A program made the translations under genes and the position numbers. Shown one piece after another: positions 24,748 to 33,136 of a stretch of DNA of 64,000 nt. Each line of letters starts with the position of its first letter. The first letter of the stretch is position 1. Under the pieces are notes generated by a model, which saw nothing but the letters and a program-made list of their open reading frames with translations, was not told the origin of the DNA and searched no databases. Source of the DNA: Oscillospiraceae bacterium. GTDB lineage: Bacteria; Bacillota; Clostridia; Oscillospirales; Oscillospiraceae. The stretch covers positions 1-64,000 of the forward strand of contig JAFRDM010000032.1 in assembly GCA_017403885.1 (NCBI GenBank), in the 5' to 3' direction.

Positions 24748-26477
24748 GCGGCTCCACCTCCCGTTTGGGAGAGGTAAATCTCCCGGTAGATAGAGCAGCT
24801 CTCGAGCAGCTCCGCATGGGTCCCCGCGCCGACCAGCGCGCCGTCGGCGAGGACGAAGATCCTGTCGGAGTGCATGGCGGAGACCACACGCTGGGTGATG
24901 ACGATGCGGGTCCGCCCGGCCAGCTTTTCATTGAGGGCCTTACGTACCTTTGCCTCGGTGAGAAAATCCAGCGCGGAGAAGGAATCGTCAAAGATATAGA
25001 TGGGGGCATCCTTCAGGACGGCCCGGGCGATGGCAAGGCGCTGCTTCTGACCGCCCGAGACGTTGGTCCCGGCCGGTTCCAGCCTGAATCCCAGCCCGTC
25101 GGGCTGTTCACGCACAAAATCCGCGACCTGGGCCAGCTCCAGCGCGGCCCACAGTTCCTCGTCCGTGGCGTCGGGCCTGCCCATGCGGAGGTTTTCCGCG
25201 ATGGTCCCCGCGTAAAGCATGGATTTCTGCAGCGAGCAGCTCACGTTGGCACGGATATCCTTGGGGGCGAGCTTTGCGGCGTCCTGTCCGTCAAAGCGCA
25301 GCACGCCCTCGGTCGGTGCGCGGAAGGCCAGCAGCAGCTCGGCGAGCGTGGTCTTGCCGGAGCCCGTGCCGCCGATGACGGACACCCACTCGCCCGGCTT
25401 GATATGCATGTCTACGTCAGAGAGTGCGGGCAGCGAGCTGTCGGGATAGGTGAATCCGGCGTGCTCCAGGTCGATCGCTCCGGAAAAAGTCAGCCCCTCG
25501 GCGGGGCGCTCGTCCTCCAGTCCGGTGGATTCGGTGATCTGGCCCAAACGGCGGACGGCCACCTTGATGCGCGGCAGCATGACAATGTCATAGGACACGG
25601 CAACGATCGCGCCCAGGATGATGTTGATGTACTGGATGATGGCGAAGATGTCGCCCGCGGTGAGACCGCTGCCCCGCTCCATGCGGACGCCGCCGAGGAA
25701 CACGATCAGCAGCGCCGCCGTGTTCAGCACGAAGGCCGCAGCCGGATCGATGATTTCCATGGTGACGTTGGCGCGGATAAAGTTTTCCGCCATGACGCGG
25801 GTGGCGTCGGTGATCTTCTCATGGGCGGAGCGCTCGCGGTCGAAGGCGCGGATGACGCGGATGCCGCGCAGCCGCTCCCGGACCAGATCGTTCTGCTTGT
25901 CGCACTGCTCGTCGGCAAGCTCCCAGAGGTGCTCGATCTTCTTGCCCAGACGCATGCCGGCCGCAATCAGAACGGGTACGATGACAAGGATGATCAGCGA
26001 GAGGCAGACATCCTTGCGCATGCAGAGTATGACGGCGCCGAGGAACATCAGCGGGATGATCAGGACCTCGCCGCAGATAGCGGAGATGATCCAGTTCAGC
26101 GTGCCTACATCGTGGGTCGTGCGCGTCACCAGATTTGACGTGCCGATGCGGCCCACCTCCGTCAGCGTCATGGTGTGGACCTTGCGGAAAAGGGCGGAGC
26201 GCAGTCTCCAGGTATAGCCGGCGACGACGTGGTAGACCACCCAGAAGCCCGCGGCCACGGAGGCCAGGCTCACCAGGGAGATCCCCAGCATCCAGCCCGC
26301 GGTTTTCAAAATGTAGCCGAAGGTATCGGCCTCCGCCGCGCCGTAAACGCCTTTGTCGAGCACGTCGGCCATAAGCGTCGGCAGCAGCAGATCACAGACC
26401 GCCGAAACGGCCATCAGGAGGGTGGCCAGGGCGATCCTGCCCCTGTAGGGCTTGAGATAGACTAAAAGTTTGCGCAA
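24744..26477 (-). CDS. ABC exporter, fused permease-ATPase, subunit 1
   Basis: A 577-residue half-transporter with six transmembrane segments and an ATPase with Walker A GGTGSGKTTL, signature VSGGQKQRL and Walker B IYIFDDSFSALD. The residue after the Walker B aspartate is Asp rather than Glu, so this subunit probably carries the degenerate site of a heterodimer, while the partner carries the active one. A TTG start at 26477 is chosen because AAGGAGGG lies 6 nt upstream. A further in-frame ATG at 26525 has no ribosome site. Confidence 0.9.
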   Translation of the reverse strand: MRKLLVYLKPYRGRIALATLLMAVSAVCDLLLPTLMADVLDKGVYGAAEADTFGYILKTAGWMLGISLVSLASVAAGFWVVYHVVAGYTWRLRSALFRKVHTMTLTEVGRIGTSNLVTRTTHDVGTLNWIISAICGEVLIIPLMFLGAVILCMRKDVCLSLIILVIVPVLIAAGMRLGKKIEHLWELADEQCDKQNDLVRERLRGIRVIRAFDRERSAHEKITDATRVMAENFIRANVTMEIIDPAAAFVLNTAALLIVFLGGVRMERGSGLTAGDIFAIIQYINIILGAIVAVSYDIVMLPRIKVAVRRLGQITESTGLEDERPAEGLTFSGAIDLEHAGFTYPDSSLPALSDVDMHIKPGEWVSVIGGTGSGKTTLAELLLAFRAPTEGVLRFDGQDAAKLAPKDIRANVSCSLQKSMLYAGTIAENLRMGRPDATDEELWAALELAQVADFVREQPDGLGFRLEPAGTNVSGGQKQRLAIARAVLKDAPIYIFDDSFSALDFLTEAKVRKALNEKLAGRTRIVITQRVVSAMHSDRIFVLADGALVGAGTHAELLESCSIYREIYLSQTGGGAA

Positions 26478-26654
26478 AACACTCCCTCCTTTCGGGGAGC
26501 CGCAGACCCGGGAGAGGTAAAACACGGGTCGGACCGTACGGAAGAGGGGACAACGGGGCCCATCCGCCGCAGTATCGGGTCTGCCCGCTCCGCGCCGTCA
26601 TCGGGAAAGCGGCGCGGAGCCGTCCGCCATTGGGAAGCGGGCGAAAGGCAAACC
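26478..26654 (-). promoter_or_regulatory. Long structured 5' leader of the ABC exporter mRNA
   Basis: About 177 nt separate the promoter from the TTG start. The leader can form a strong hairpin (CTCCGCGCCG with CGGCGCGGAG, about 26583-26625). Near its end, CTCC-CCGAAA-GGAG can pair the ribosome site with upstream sequence. No riboswitch class is recognised. It may be an attenuation or translation-control leader; this is inference. Confidence 0.4.
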
Positions 26655-26660
26655 GATGGA

Positions 26661-26689
26661 ATTATATATAAATCCCGGGCGTTTTTCAA
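26661..26689 (-). promoter_or_regulatory. Promoter of the ABC exporter operon
   Basis: On the minus strand TTGAAA (26689-26684) and TATAAT (26666-26661) are spaced by 17 bp. Confidence 0.85.
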
Positions 26690-26742
26690 GCCCCGCGTGA
26701 CGGAAACTGCGCGATACCGCTCCCGTTATCCGTCACGGAGCG

Positions 26743-26778
26743 CAAAACACCGGGCCGCCGACGAACGGCGGCCCGGTG
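26743..26778 (-). terminator. Terminator after tldE/pmbA
   Basis: Arms CACCGGGCCGCC and GGCGGCCCGGTG with a 7-nt loop. On the minus strand the stem is followed by TTTTG. Confidence 0.8.
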
Positions 26779-26818
26779 CTGCAATGCGCGGCCTTCCTTT
26801 TTCTCCGGCGGCGAAGCG

Positions 26819-28105
26819 TTATTCCGCCCCGGTGATGCTCATGCCGCCAAGGCGCGTGACGGCGGGAATGAGATAGTTGTCATACTGCTTGCGTTCCTTT
26901 GAAAAGCGCATCGCTCCGGCGAGCTCGCGCATCGTGCCGGAGACCGAGCCGCCCTCCACGACCGTGACGGCGTCGCCGTCGTGCAGATAGCCCAGGCGGA
27001 TCTCGCCGGCAATGTCCCCGCAGGAGGAATCGACCTGGAAATCGGAGAACTCGACGACCTCGAGAAACCTGCCCGTGCGCAGCTCCGCCGCGGAGGCCGA
27101 ACCGCCGTCCACGGCGATGTTGCCGGGCATGAAGCTGTCCTGCAGGCCGAGATACTGGGAAAACATACGGCTGCCGAAGAATCTCTTCGCCACGCTGTTT
27201 TCGATGATCGTCATGTCGCGCACCGGCGCGCCCTCGTCGTCGTAAGCGCCGTTTTTCGAGGAATTCTCGAGGCGGCGCTTCGCCCGGACCGTCAGCGGAT
27301 CGCCTCCCGCATCCTCGCACACGCGCTTGCCGATCTCGCAGTCTGAGATATGCTGATAGACCATGCCCGCGGCCATGCGGTCGATGAAATAGTCGTAGAT
27401 CTGCCGCGCGTCGCCCGTGGACAGCACGACGTCGCATCTGCCGAGCGCGGGCGTTTTCTCCGCGCGCAGCTTGTCGCGGCCGAAGCGCAGCGTCTCCTCG
27501 ACGTTCGCCTTCAGCGCCGCGGCGTCGCAGCTGCCGGAGCGATACATGCGATAGAGCTCGATCTCGTGTCCCTCGCGGCGCGCGTTGACGACGACCTCCG
27601 CCATCGAGACGGGATAGACGTCCGTCACATCGACGCCCGTCGACGAGATGAAGCGGCGCGTCACGCAGTCGGCGAAGATCTCATAGGAGTTGACGTCCGC
27701 CTCGGCGCTTTCCTCCACCGAGCGCATCGCGCGCAGAAAATCGCCGGAGATCGCTCTCAGATCGGGCGTTTCGCCGACGGGTACGGCTTCGCCGCGCGGC
27801 TCATGGAGCGTGTAAAGCGGATTGCGGATCAATACGGCCTCGCTCAAAAGGCGGGAGATCAGGCGCTCGGCCTCCTCCCGGGAGGCGGTCGGCGCGATGC
27901 GGGCCGAGGCGCTGCCGAGGAATTCCGCGTCTCCCTCGCAGAACTTCTTATACACCGTGAGCGTGATATGCTCGACGTCGCGCACGCGGTTCTGATCGAG
28001 CGCGTGGCGGATGAAATAGAACTCCCAGCCGCGGCGGACCTCGTCCGAGACGGTCCAGCCGTCGGCTCCGGAGGCTCGGAGCAGATCAAGAATGAAGTTT
28101 TCCAT
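26819..28105 (-). CDS. TldE/PmbA-family protein
   Basis: A 428-residue protein of the TldD/PmbA fold without the HExxxH metal motif, as expected for the TldE/PmbA partner. Recognisable parts are SSTGVDVTDVYPVSMAEVV (about 150-170) and the C-terminal FSDFQVDSSCGDIAGEIRLGY. TldD/TldE form a heteromeric metalloprotease that degrades unfolded peptides and matures some modified peptides. The ATG directly follows the tldD stop codon, so the two are cotranscribed. Confidence 0.88.
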   Translation of the reverse strand: MENFILDLLRASGADGWTVSDEVRRGWEFYFIRHALDQNRVRDVEHITLTVYKKFCEGDAEFLGSASARIAPTASREEAERLISRLLSEAVLIRNPLYTLHEPRGEAVPVGETPDLRAISGDFLRAMRSVEESAEADVNSYEIFADCVTRRFISSTGVDVTDVYPVSMAEVVVNARREGHEIELYRMYRSGSCDAAALKANVEETLRFGRDKLRAEKTPALGRCDVVLSTGDARQIYDYFIDRMAAGMVYQHISDCEIGKRVCEDAGGDPLTVRAKRRLENSSKNGAYDDEGAPVRDMTIIENSVAKRFFGSRMFSQYLGLQDSFMPGNIAVDGGSASAAELRTGRFLEVVEFSDFQVDSSCGDIAGEIRLGYLHDGDAVTVVEGGSVSGTMRELAGAMRFSKERKQYDNYLIPAVTRLGGMSITGAE

Positions 28106-29539
28106 TTATCCCAGCCTCGCTTTCGCTTTCATATAGGGGCCGCCGTCCGAGACCTTGACCCATTCCTTGTGGCCCTTGCCGCAGCCGCCGCTGCCGAAAA
28201 GCTCATGGTCGCGGCTGAGCATCGAGATCGAGCCGAGCAGCTCGGGCACGTACCCGGTCATCACGATGGGAGAGACGACCTTGCCCGTCAGCTTGCCGTC
28301 GCGGATCTCATAACCGCGGTCGATGATGCACTGGATGCCCCAGTGCTTGGGGTCCTCCATGCCGGACTGCATGCCTGCGAGGAGGAAGCCGTACGGCACG
28401 GCGGCGATCATCTCCTCGAGCGTAGACTCACCCGATTCAAAGACCGTGTTGGTCATGCGGGTGTAAGCCTTGTGCTCAAAATTCTCGCGTTTGCCGTTTC
28501 CGGTCGGCTCGACGCCGAGGCGCAGAGCCGAGAGCGCATCGCACACGCCGGTCTTCAAAATGCCGTTCCGGATCTCCACCGTGTCGTGGGCAAGGGTGCC
28601 CTCGTCGTCGAAGGCGTAGCTTGCGACCTGGATCTCCGGCTTCGCGCCCTCGTGCATCGTCACCAGATCGCTGCCGACCCGTTTGCCGATGTACTGCGCG
28701 CCAAGCGCGCGGTTCTTCACGAACATGTCCATCTCCACACCGTGGCCGAAGGCCTCGTGCGCGATCAGGCCGCTGACCTCGGGCGAGACGATGACCTCAT
28801 ACTCGCCGGGTTCCATCCGCTCGGCCGTCAGCAGTTCCTCGGCGATCCCGACGACCTTTTCGACCTTTTCGCCGAGCTTTTCAAAGATCTCCGGGCCCTC
28901 GCGGCCGGAAACGCTCTCATAACCGAACTTGACCGCGCCATCCTTCATGGCGATCACCGCGCACATGCCTTCGGAGTAGACATAGCTCTGACGCATGTCG
29001 CGGTTTACCGTGAGGAACAGCTTGCACACGTGAGTGGACTGTCCGCGCACGTGGCAGTCGATCGCGTGCTCGCCGAGCTTGACGCCGCGCGCCGACATGT
29101 CCGAAAAGCTGTCCACCAGCGCGCCGAGATCGCAGTCCTCCGGCAGCTGGGCGGTCTCCATCTCTGCGCGGAGCTCGCAGGGTTCATCCGGCAGAACGGC
29201 CGTTTCATAGACCGCGCTTGCGGTCTCTTCGAGCAGCGCGAACTGCTCGTTCAGCGCGCGCCGCGCCTCTTCGGCAGTCTTCTCGGGACGCGCCGGGTCA
29301 AAGCGGTCGAAGGCGTACTCGCTGTACAGCCCGCCGCGGCGGACGCGCAGCACGCTGCCGCGCTCGGTCATCATCGTCGAGTGGTTGACCGACTTGGCGC
29401 GCTGGGAGATCGCGACGGAGAAGCCGACGGAGTCCGTGGACAGCACGCTGACATAGTCGAAATCCTCGCCGAGCAGCTCGACAAGCTTTTTCAGCCCCGG
29501 AGCGATCCCGTCGAGGTAAGAAGAAAAGGCTGCTTTCAC
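28106..29539 (-). CDS. tldD: TldD-family metalloprotease
   Basis: A 477-residue protein with the zinc motif HEAFGHGVE near residue 255, and the C-terminal GSGGCGKGHKEWVKVSDGGP, both typical of TldD. A GTG start at 29539 is preferred since AAGGAAG lies about 7 nt upstream; upstream in-frame ATGs (29584, 29572) lack one. It pairs with the adjacent TldE gene to form the active protease. No peptide precursor gene was seen nearby, so general proteolysis is as likely as peptide maturation. Confidence 0.9.
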   Translation of the reverse strand: MKAAFSSYLDGIAPGLKKLVELLGEDFDYVSVLSTDSVGFSVAISQRAKSVNHSTMMTERGSVLRVRRGGLYSEYAFDRFDPARPEKTAEEARRALNEQFALLEETASAVYETAVLPDEPCELRAEMETAQLPEDCDLGALVDSFSDMSARGVKLGEHAIDCHVRGQSTHVCKLFLTVNRDMRQSYVYSEGMCAVIAMKDGAVKFGYESVSGREGPEIFEKLGEKVEKVVGIAEELLTAERMEPGEYEVIVSPEVSGLIAHEAFGHGVEMDMFVKNRALGAQYIGKRVGSDLVTMHEGAKPEIQVASYAFDDEGTLAHDTVEIRNGILKTGVCDALSALRLGVEPTGNGKRENFEHKAYTRMTNTVFESGESTLEEMIAAVPYGFLLAGMQSGMEDPKHWGIQCIIDRGYEIRDGKLTGKVVSPIVMTGYVPELLGSISMLSRDHELFGSGGCGKGHKEWVKVSDGGPYMKAKARLG

Positions 29540-29636
29540 GATCAGACTTCCTTTCTCTGGATATTGTCTCATCCAATATAGCACGCGCAGACCGCGTTTT
29601 CAACCGGCCCCAGGCGTGTCTTTCCTCAAAGGACGC

Positions 29637-29665
29637 TTGTGTTTTTACCGAGCACAGTGTATGAT
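29637..29665 (+). promoter_or_regulatory. Promoter of pheB
   Basis: TTGTGT and TATGAT with a 17-bp spacer, 21 bp before the start codon; AGGAGG lies between. Confidence 0.65.
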
Positions 29666-29686
29666 GGGGCATAGGAGGCGATCGTA

Positions 29687-30124
29687 ATGCCCGACAACTA
29701 TCTGATCATCCACAAAAGCGTTCTGCCCGATTACTACGAGAAGGTGCTCGAGGCGCGGCGGCTGTTGGAGTCCGGCAGGGTCCGCGAGGTCAGCGAGGCC
29801 GTGCGCCGGGTCGGTATCTCGCGCAGCACGTATTATAAGTATAAGGATTACGTTTTCGAGCCCGCCGAGACGAGCGGCGGCCGCAAGGCCGTGCTGGAAC
29901 TGATGCTCGACCATCAGCCCGGCGTGCTGAGCGCCGTGCTGTCGCGTCTTTTCGGCGCGGGCGCGAATATTCTGACCATCACGCAGAGCCTGCCCGTGCT
30001 CGGCAAGGCGAGCGTCACGCTCACGATCGACGCCGGCGGCGTGTCGCGCGGCATCGGCGCGCTCGTCTCCGCGCTGGAGACTGTCGAGGGTGTCGACAGC
30101 GTGCGTCTGCTCGCGGTCGAATAA
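29687..30124 (+). CDS. pheB: ACT domain protein, UPF0735/PheB family
   Basis: A 145-residue protein. The N-terminal part holds a helix-turn-helix-like region (VREVSEAVRRVGISRSTYYKYKDYVF, about residues 31-57), and the C-terminal part is an ACT domain (about 69-143, with LDHQPGVLSAVLSRLFGAGANI). This is the UPF0735 PheB layout. ACT domains bind amino acids and the family is often linked with aromatic amino-acid or threonine genes, but none are adjacent here. Confidence 0.9.
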   Translation: MPDNYLIIHKSVLPDYYEKVLEARRLLESGRVREVSEAVRRVGISRSTYYKYKDYVFEPAETSGGRKAVLELMLDHQPGVLSAVLSRLFGAGANILTITQSLPVLGKASVTLTIDAGGVSRGIGALVSALETVEGVDSVRLLAVE

Positions 30125-30193
30125 GCGGCACGCTCCCCTTCCCGCCCGCTGTCGGCGCAGATGAAAAAGAGGCGGGAACACGGAAAAAAGCTC

Positions 30194-30221
30194 TTGACAA
30201 AGAGCGTTTTTTCAGTATAAT
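30194..30221 (+). promoter_or_regulatory. Promoter of tRNA-Gln(CTG)
   Basis: TTGACA (30194-30199) and TATAAT (30216-30221) with a 16-bp spacer, 13 bp before the tRNA. Confidence 0.9.
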
Positions 30222-30234
30222 AGCTCTTGCGTTT

Positions 30235-30308
30235 AGCGGGATTGTGTAAAGGTAGCACAGCGGACTCTGACTCCGTATGTGAGGGTTCGAATCCTTCTCC
30301 CGCTGCCA
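30235..30308 (+). tRNA. tRNA-Gln (CTG), integration site
   Basis: 74 nt with encoded CCA. Acceptor strands AGCGGGA and TCCCGCT pair fully and the anticodon loop CTCTGAC gives CTG (Gln). Its last 23 bp recur at 58049-58071, so the 3' end now present is contributed by the integrated element. Confidence 0.95.
30286..30308 (+). repeat. attL: 23-bp direct repeat at tRNA-Gln 3' end
   Basis: Runs from the T-loop TTCGAAT through CCA of tRNA-Gln. An exact copy lies at 58049-58071 in the same orientation, flanking the integrated element. Confidence 0.92.
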
Positions 30309-30311
30309 GAT

Positions 30312-30349
30312 ATCGGCTTGATTCGTTACGATTCAAGCCGATTTTCTTT
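30312..30349 (+). terminator. Element-supplied terminator of tRNA-Gln
   Basis: Arms ATCGGCTTGA and TCAAGCCGAT, extendable with one mismatch, then TTTTCTTTG. It lies inside the element and replaces the chromosomal terminator now found after attR (58079-58112). Confidence 0.8.
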
Positions 30350-30395
30350 GTTTTCGGACTCTTTTTACTCCAAAAAGTTCTGAGCAAAAAAGTTG

Positions 30396-30417
30396 TACCC
30401 TTACCGTACCCTTACCG
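30396..30417 (+). repeat. Left arm-type repeats, 2 x TACCCTTACCG
   Basis: Two tandem 11-bp copies with no gap, about 88 bp inside attL. Matching copies in the same orientation lie near attR at 57917-57939. The layout fits arm-binding sites of a lambda/Tn916-type integrase. Confidence 0.75.
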
Positions 30418-30474
30418 CAATGAAAATAGCCCGAAAAAAAGGGATAAATACAGGGTTTTTCGGCATTTGGGTCA

Positions 30475-31680
30475 TCATATTCCGGGGATTTGCCGTACAT
30501 ATTCCTCCATCCGGTTTGCACTGGCCGTCTTCATGGCATCAGAGACATGCCCGTATACGTCAAGGGTAAAGGCTGCCGTAGCGTGACCCAGATTCCCCTG
30601 AACGGTCTTCACATCGTCCCCGTTTTGGAGAGACAGTACCGCGTAAGTATGGCGCAGATCATGGACTTTGGCATTCGGTGCACCGATCTCGACAGCAAGC
30701 TTCTTGAAATGGTTATAGACCGTTTGCGGTTGAAGCGGCGTTCCGAAGAGCGTCGTGAAGGCCAGGGCGGTCCGATGCTCGGCCTCCGTCTGCCAACCTT
30801 GCCAGGCAACGGAGGCGTCTTCCTTTTGTCGGATCTGCTGCTCATAGCGCTTCTTCATCAGCTCCATGACGTACGGGGCCGGCTTCAGGACGCGCCCCTT
30901 CCCGTTTTTGGAGGAAGCAAAGACAACGCCGCCGTCTTTCTTGGGACGCTTTTGCAGCTGCTTGTTGATACGAATCACGCCGCGCCGGAAATCCACGCAG
31001 TCCCAGGTGATGCCCATGGCTTCCGCCTTGCGGACGCCGGTCAGGAGGATCACCTTCAGCAGGATGCCGTATTCCTCATCCTCCTCGGCCATCTGCAGAA
31101 GCAGCGCGACCTGATCGTCCGTCAGCGGTTCGACCTCATGCTTCTCCACACGGGGAAGGATCGTGCCCACACAGGGATTGGATCGGATATAGCCGTTGAC
31201 GACCGCGACACTCATCGCCTTGCTCAGAACACCGTGCGTATTTTTGATGGTCTTCGGACAAATCCCCTGAGAGCCGTCCGGTGGCTTGAGCAGCCGATTA
31301 TAAAACTGCTGAATATCCGTCTTGGTAAGCTTTCCAAGTGGAATACTGCCGAGCTGAGGCTTGATGTGCGTCCTGACGCTGGCACGATAATTTTTGACGG
31401 TCGAATACTTTTTGTCGCCGCAGTACTCCTTCAGCCAAAGATCCAGCCACTCGCTCAGCTTCATCTTGGACGGTTCGATATACGTTCCGTCATCGATTTC
31501 CGTTACGACTTTTGCAAGCTTTTGCCGGACCTCCTGCTGCGTCGCGCCGTAGATGGATTTCTGGATCTGCTTGCCGTCTTTATCGAAGCCGTTCGAGTAT
31601 CGGCCTTCCCAGCGGCCGCCAGGGCGTCTTCGGATTGTTCCGGCTCCGTTGGGATTCTTATTTGCTTTTCCTCTAGACAA
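30475..31680 (-). CDS. int: Tyrosine-type site-specific integrase of the island
   Basis: A 401-residue integrase. The N-terminus (NPNGAGTIRRRPGGRWEGRYS) is the arm-binding domain, a SAM-like core-binding domain follows at about 70-150, and the catalytic domain has LTGVRKAEA (Arg), HDLRHTYA (His-x-x-Arg), LGHA (His) and the nucleophile Tyr in LDVYGH. A TTG start at 31680 (GAGG five nt upstream) is preferred over the ATG at 31752, because that ATG lies within the spacer of the apparent promoter. It is transcribed toward attL, as is common for tRNA-integrating elements. Confidence 0.93.
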   Translation of the reverse strand: MSRGKANKNPNGAGTIRRRPGGRWEGRYSNGFDKDGKQIQKSIYGATQQEVRQKLAKVVTEIDDGTYIEPSKMKLSEWLDLWLKEYCGDKKYSTVKNYRASVRTHIKPQLGSIPLGKLTKTDIQQFYNRLLKPPDGSQGICPKTIKNTHGVLSKAMSVAVVNGYIRSNPCVGTILPRVEKHEVEPLTDDQVALLLQMAEEDEEYGILLKVILLTGVRKAEAMGITWDCVDFRRGVIRINKQLQKRPKKDGGVVFASSKNGKGRVLKPAPYVMELMKKRYEQQIRQKEDASVAWQGWQTEAEHRTALAFTTLFGTPLQPQTVYNHFKKLAVEIGAPNAKVHDLRHTYAVLSLQNGDDVKTVQGNLGHATAAFTLDVYGHVSDAMKTASANRMEEYVRQIPGI

Positions 31681-31734
31681 TGCTACCTCGCTTTCCTCGA
31701 GTTTCCCCCAACCTGTCCGTTCGGGTTCACTGAC

Positions 31735-31762
31735 ATTATAACACTTTCGCACTTTAAAGCAA
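31735..31762 (-). promoter_or_regulatory. Promoter of the integrase
   Basis: On the minus strand TTGCTT (31762-31757) and TATAAT (31740-31735) are spaced by 16 bp. This supports the downstream TTG start. Confidence 0.7.
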
Positions 31763-31802
31763 GAAATTTATTTGCTGAGAATAGACTTTTCTGACAGATA
31801 TG

Positions 31803-31871
31803 ATGACGATCATGACGGTATGACGGTATTCAGGGGGTGCCGGAATACCGTCATGACCGTCATATCGTCAT
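31803..31871. repeat. Long palindrome of ATGACGRT iteron-like units
   Basis: The left arm (31803-31831) and right arm (31843-31871) are complementary over 28-29 nt with two single-base bulges. Each arm contains three copies of ATGACGAT or ATGACGGT. It lies between the 3' end of the helicase gene and the integrase promoter. It could be a replication origin, a regulatory site or a terminator. The lack of a T run on either side weakens the terminator reading. Confidence 0.6.
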
Positions 31872-31875
31872 GCGA

Positions 31876-33126
31876 TCAGGATGGCAGCTCGGAGAGCGTG
31901 ATCATTCTCGCGTCCATGGTGCGGCTGAAATCATATTGAATGCCGTATTGCTGCGCGAGGGTATGGACGCTCGCGTTGAGCTGTCGGGTCAAGGCGTTGG
32001 GTTTGGTGTTCGGCGGCAGGACGGTGGTCAGCGCGCCCGTCAGCTCGGTGGGCGTGCCCTGCCATCTGTGACACTCGGCTACCAGCTTTTGTACGGCGGC
32101 GAGCAGCTTGTTCGATTTTTCGTCCGACTGATCTGTGCCGTACTCAACGAATTGCCAGTGCTTGCTGTCGTCAAATTCCAGCTTCAGCCGGAGATCCGCG
32201 ACCTCGCGCCCGGTGATATCCAGCGTGGCCTCCCTGCCGATGCGGGAGGGCTTTTGCAAAACCATCGCACCGTCCGCACAGCCGAGCAGGCCGTTGGTGC
32301 CGGAGATTTTGTTGAAGGAATCGTCGGAGTCTTCTTTACGCGTGTGGTGCACCACCAGGATCGTGATGTTGAAGCGGTCGGCGATGGTTTTCAGCGAGGT
32401 CATGACTTCGTAATCCCCGCCATAGCTGTAGCCCTCGGTTTTCATCTGCCGGATGCGCTGCAGGGTGTCGACGATCACGAAGCCCACGTTCGGGTGAGCA
32501 GCGAGGAAGTTTCCAATCTGCTGCTCGAAGCCTTTGCCCAACAGCTCGGCTTCGGTGGCGATCCAGATCTTGTCCGCTTCGCCTCCCGTCACCTCGCCCA
32601 GCCGCTGCTGGATACGCTGCTCGGTGTCTTCGAGACTCACATACAAAACCTCGCAGGGCGAGGTCTGGAAGTCCCAGACCTTTTCGCCCTTGCTCACACG
32701 GTCGGCCAGCCAAAGCACCAACCAACTCTTGCCGATTTTCGACGCGCCGGCCAAAATGTACACGCCCTTGCCGAGCATTTTTTCGATCAGCCAGCCGGTC
32801 GGCTTGAACTCCATTTCCATCAAATCGTTGGCATTCACGGCGTCGAGTTCGAGGATTTTTTCGCCCAGCATTCTCTGAATGTGACGAACAGCTTCGCGCG
32901 TTTTCATGTTCGGATGGCCGCAGAGAACGTAGTCCAACAGGTCGCCTCTCCGGTTGCAGTGCATGCACAGCCAGGTGTCATCCTTCATGATTCCCGCTGT
33001 GTCCCCACAGATCGGGCAGGTCGTGAGGAACTCATCTTCGTCCAGTTCGATATGCGCAGCTTTGAGATAATCTCGAAGCTGCGGCTGCACCCGTTCCCGA
33101 AATAATTCGATCTTTTCTTCTGTCAT
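31876..33126 (-). CDS. RepA-like AAA ATPase/helicase with CHC2-like zinc finger
   Basis: A 416-residue protein. The N-terminus has a zinc-finger pattern (CPICG about residue 29, CMHCNRRGDLLDYV about 47-60) like that of primases. A RecA-like ATPase core follows, with Walker A LAGASKIGKSWL (near 120) and Walker B VGFVIVDTL (near 208), plus HHTRK. This matches RepA/DnaB-like hexameric helicases of plasmids and mobile elements. The ATG at 33126 follows GAGGTG. It probably drives replication of the excised element. Confidence 0.82.
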   Translation of the reverse strand: MTEEKIELFRERVQPQLRDYLKAAHIELDEDEFLTTCPICGDTAGIMKDDTWLCMHCNRRGDLLDYVLCGHPNMKTREAVRHIQRMLGEKILELDAVNANDLMEMEFKPTGWLIEKMLGKGVYILAGASKIGKSWLVLWLADRVSKGEKVWDFQTSPCEVLYVSLEDTEQRIQQRLGEVTGGEADKIWIATEAELLGKGFEQQIGNFLAAHPNVGFVIVDTLQRIRQMKTEGYSYGGDYEVMTSLKTIADRFNITILVVHHTRKEDSDDSFNKISGTNGLLGCADGAMVLQKPSRIGREATLDITGREVADLRLKLEFDDSKHWQFVEYGTDQSDEKSNKLLAAVQKLVAECHRWQGTPTELTGALTTVLPPNTKPNALTRQLNASVHTLAQQYGIQYDFSRTMDARMITLSELPS

Positions 33127-33136
33127 GGGCGGCACC

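Noticed and set aside
22861..24777. 638-residue plus-strand open frame
   Set aside because: Antisense to an ABC exporter subunit whose Walker and signature motifs are intact.
31803..31871. CRISPR-like repeats
   Set aside because: The ATGACGRT units are 8 bp, form one palindrome and have no spacers; there are no cas1 or cas2 genes, and the Cas4-like protein at 51970 is next to McrBC.
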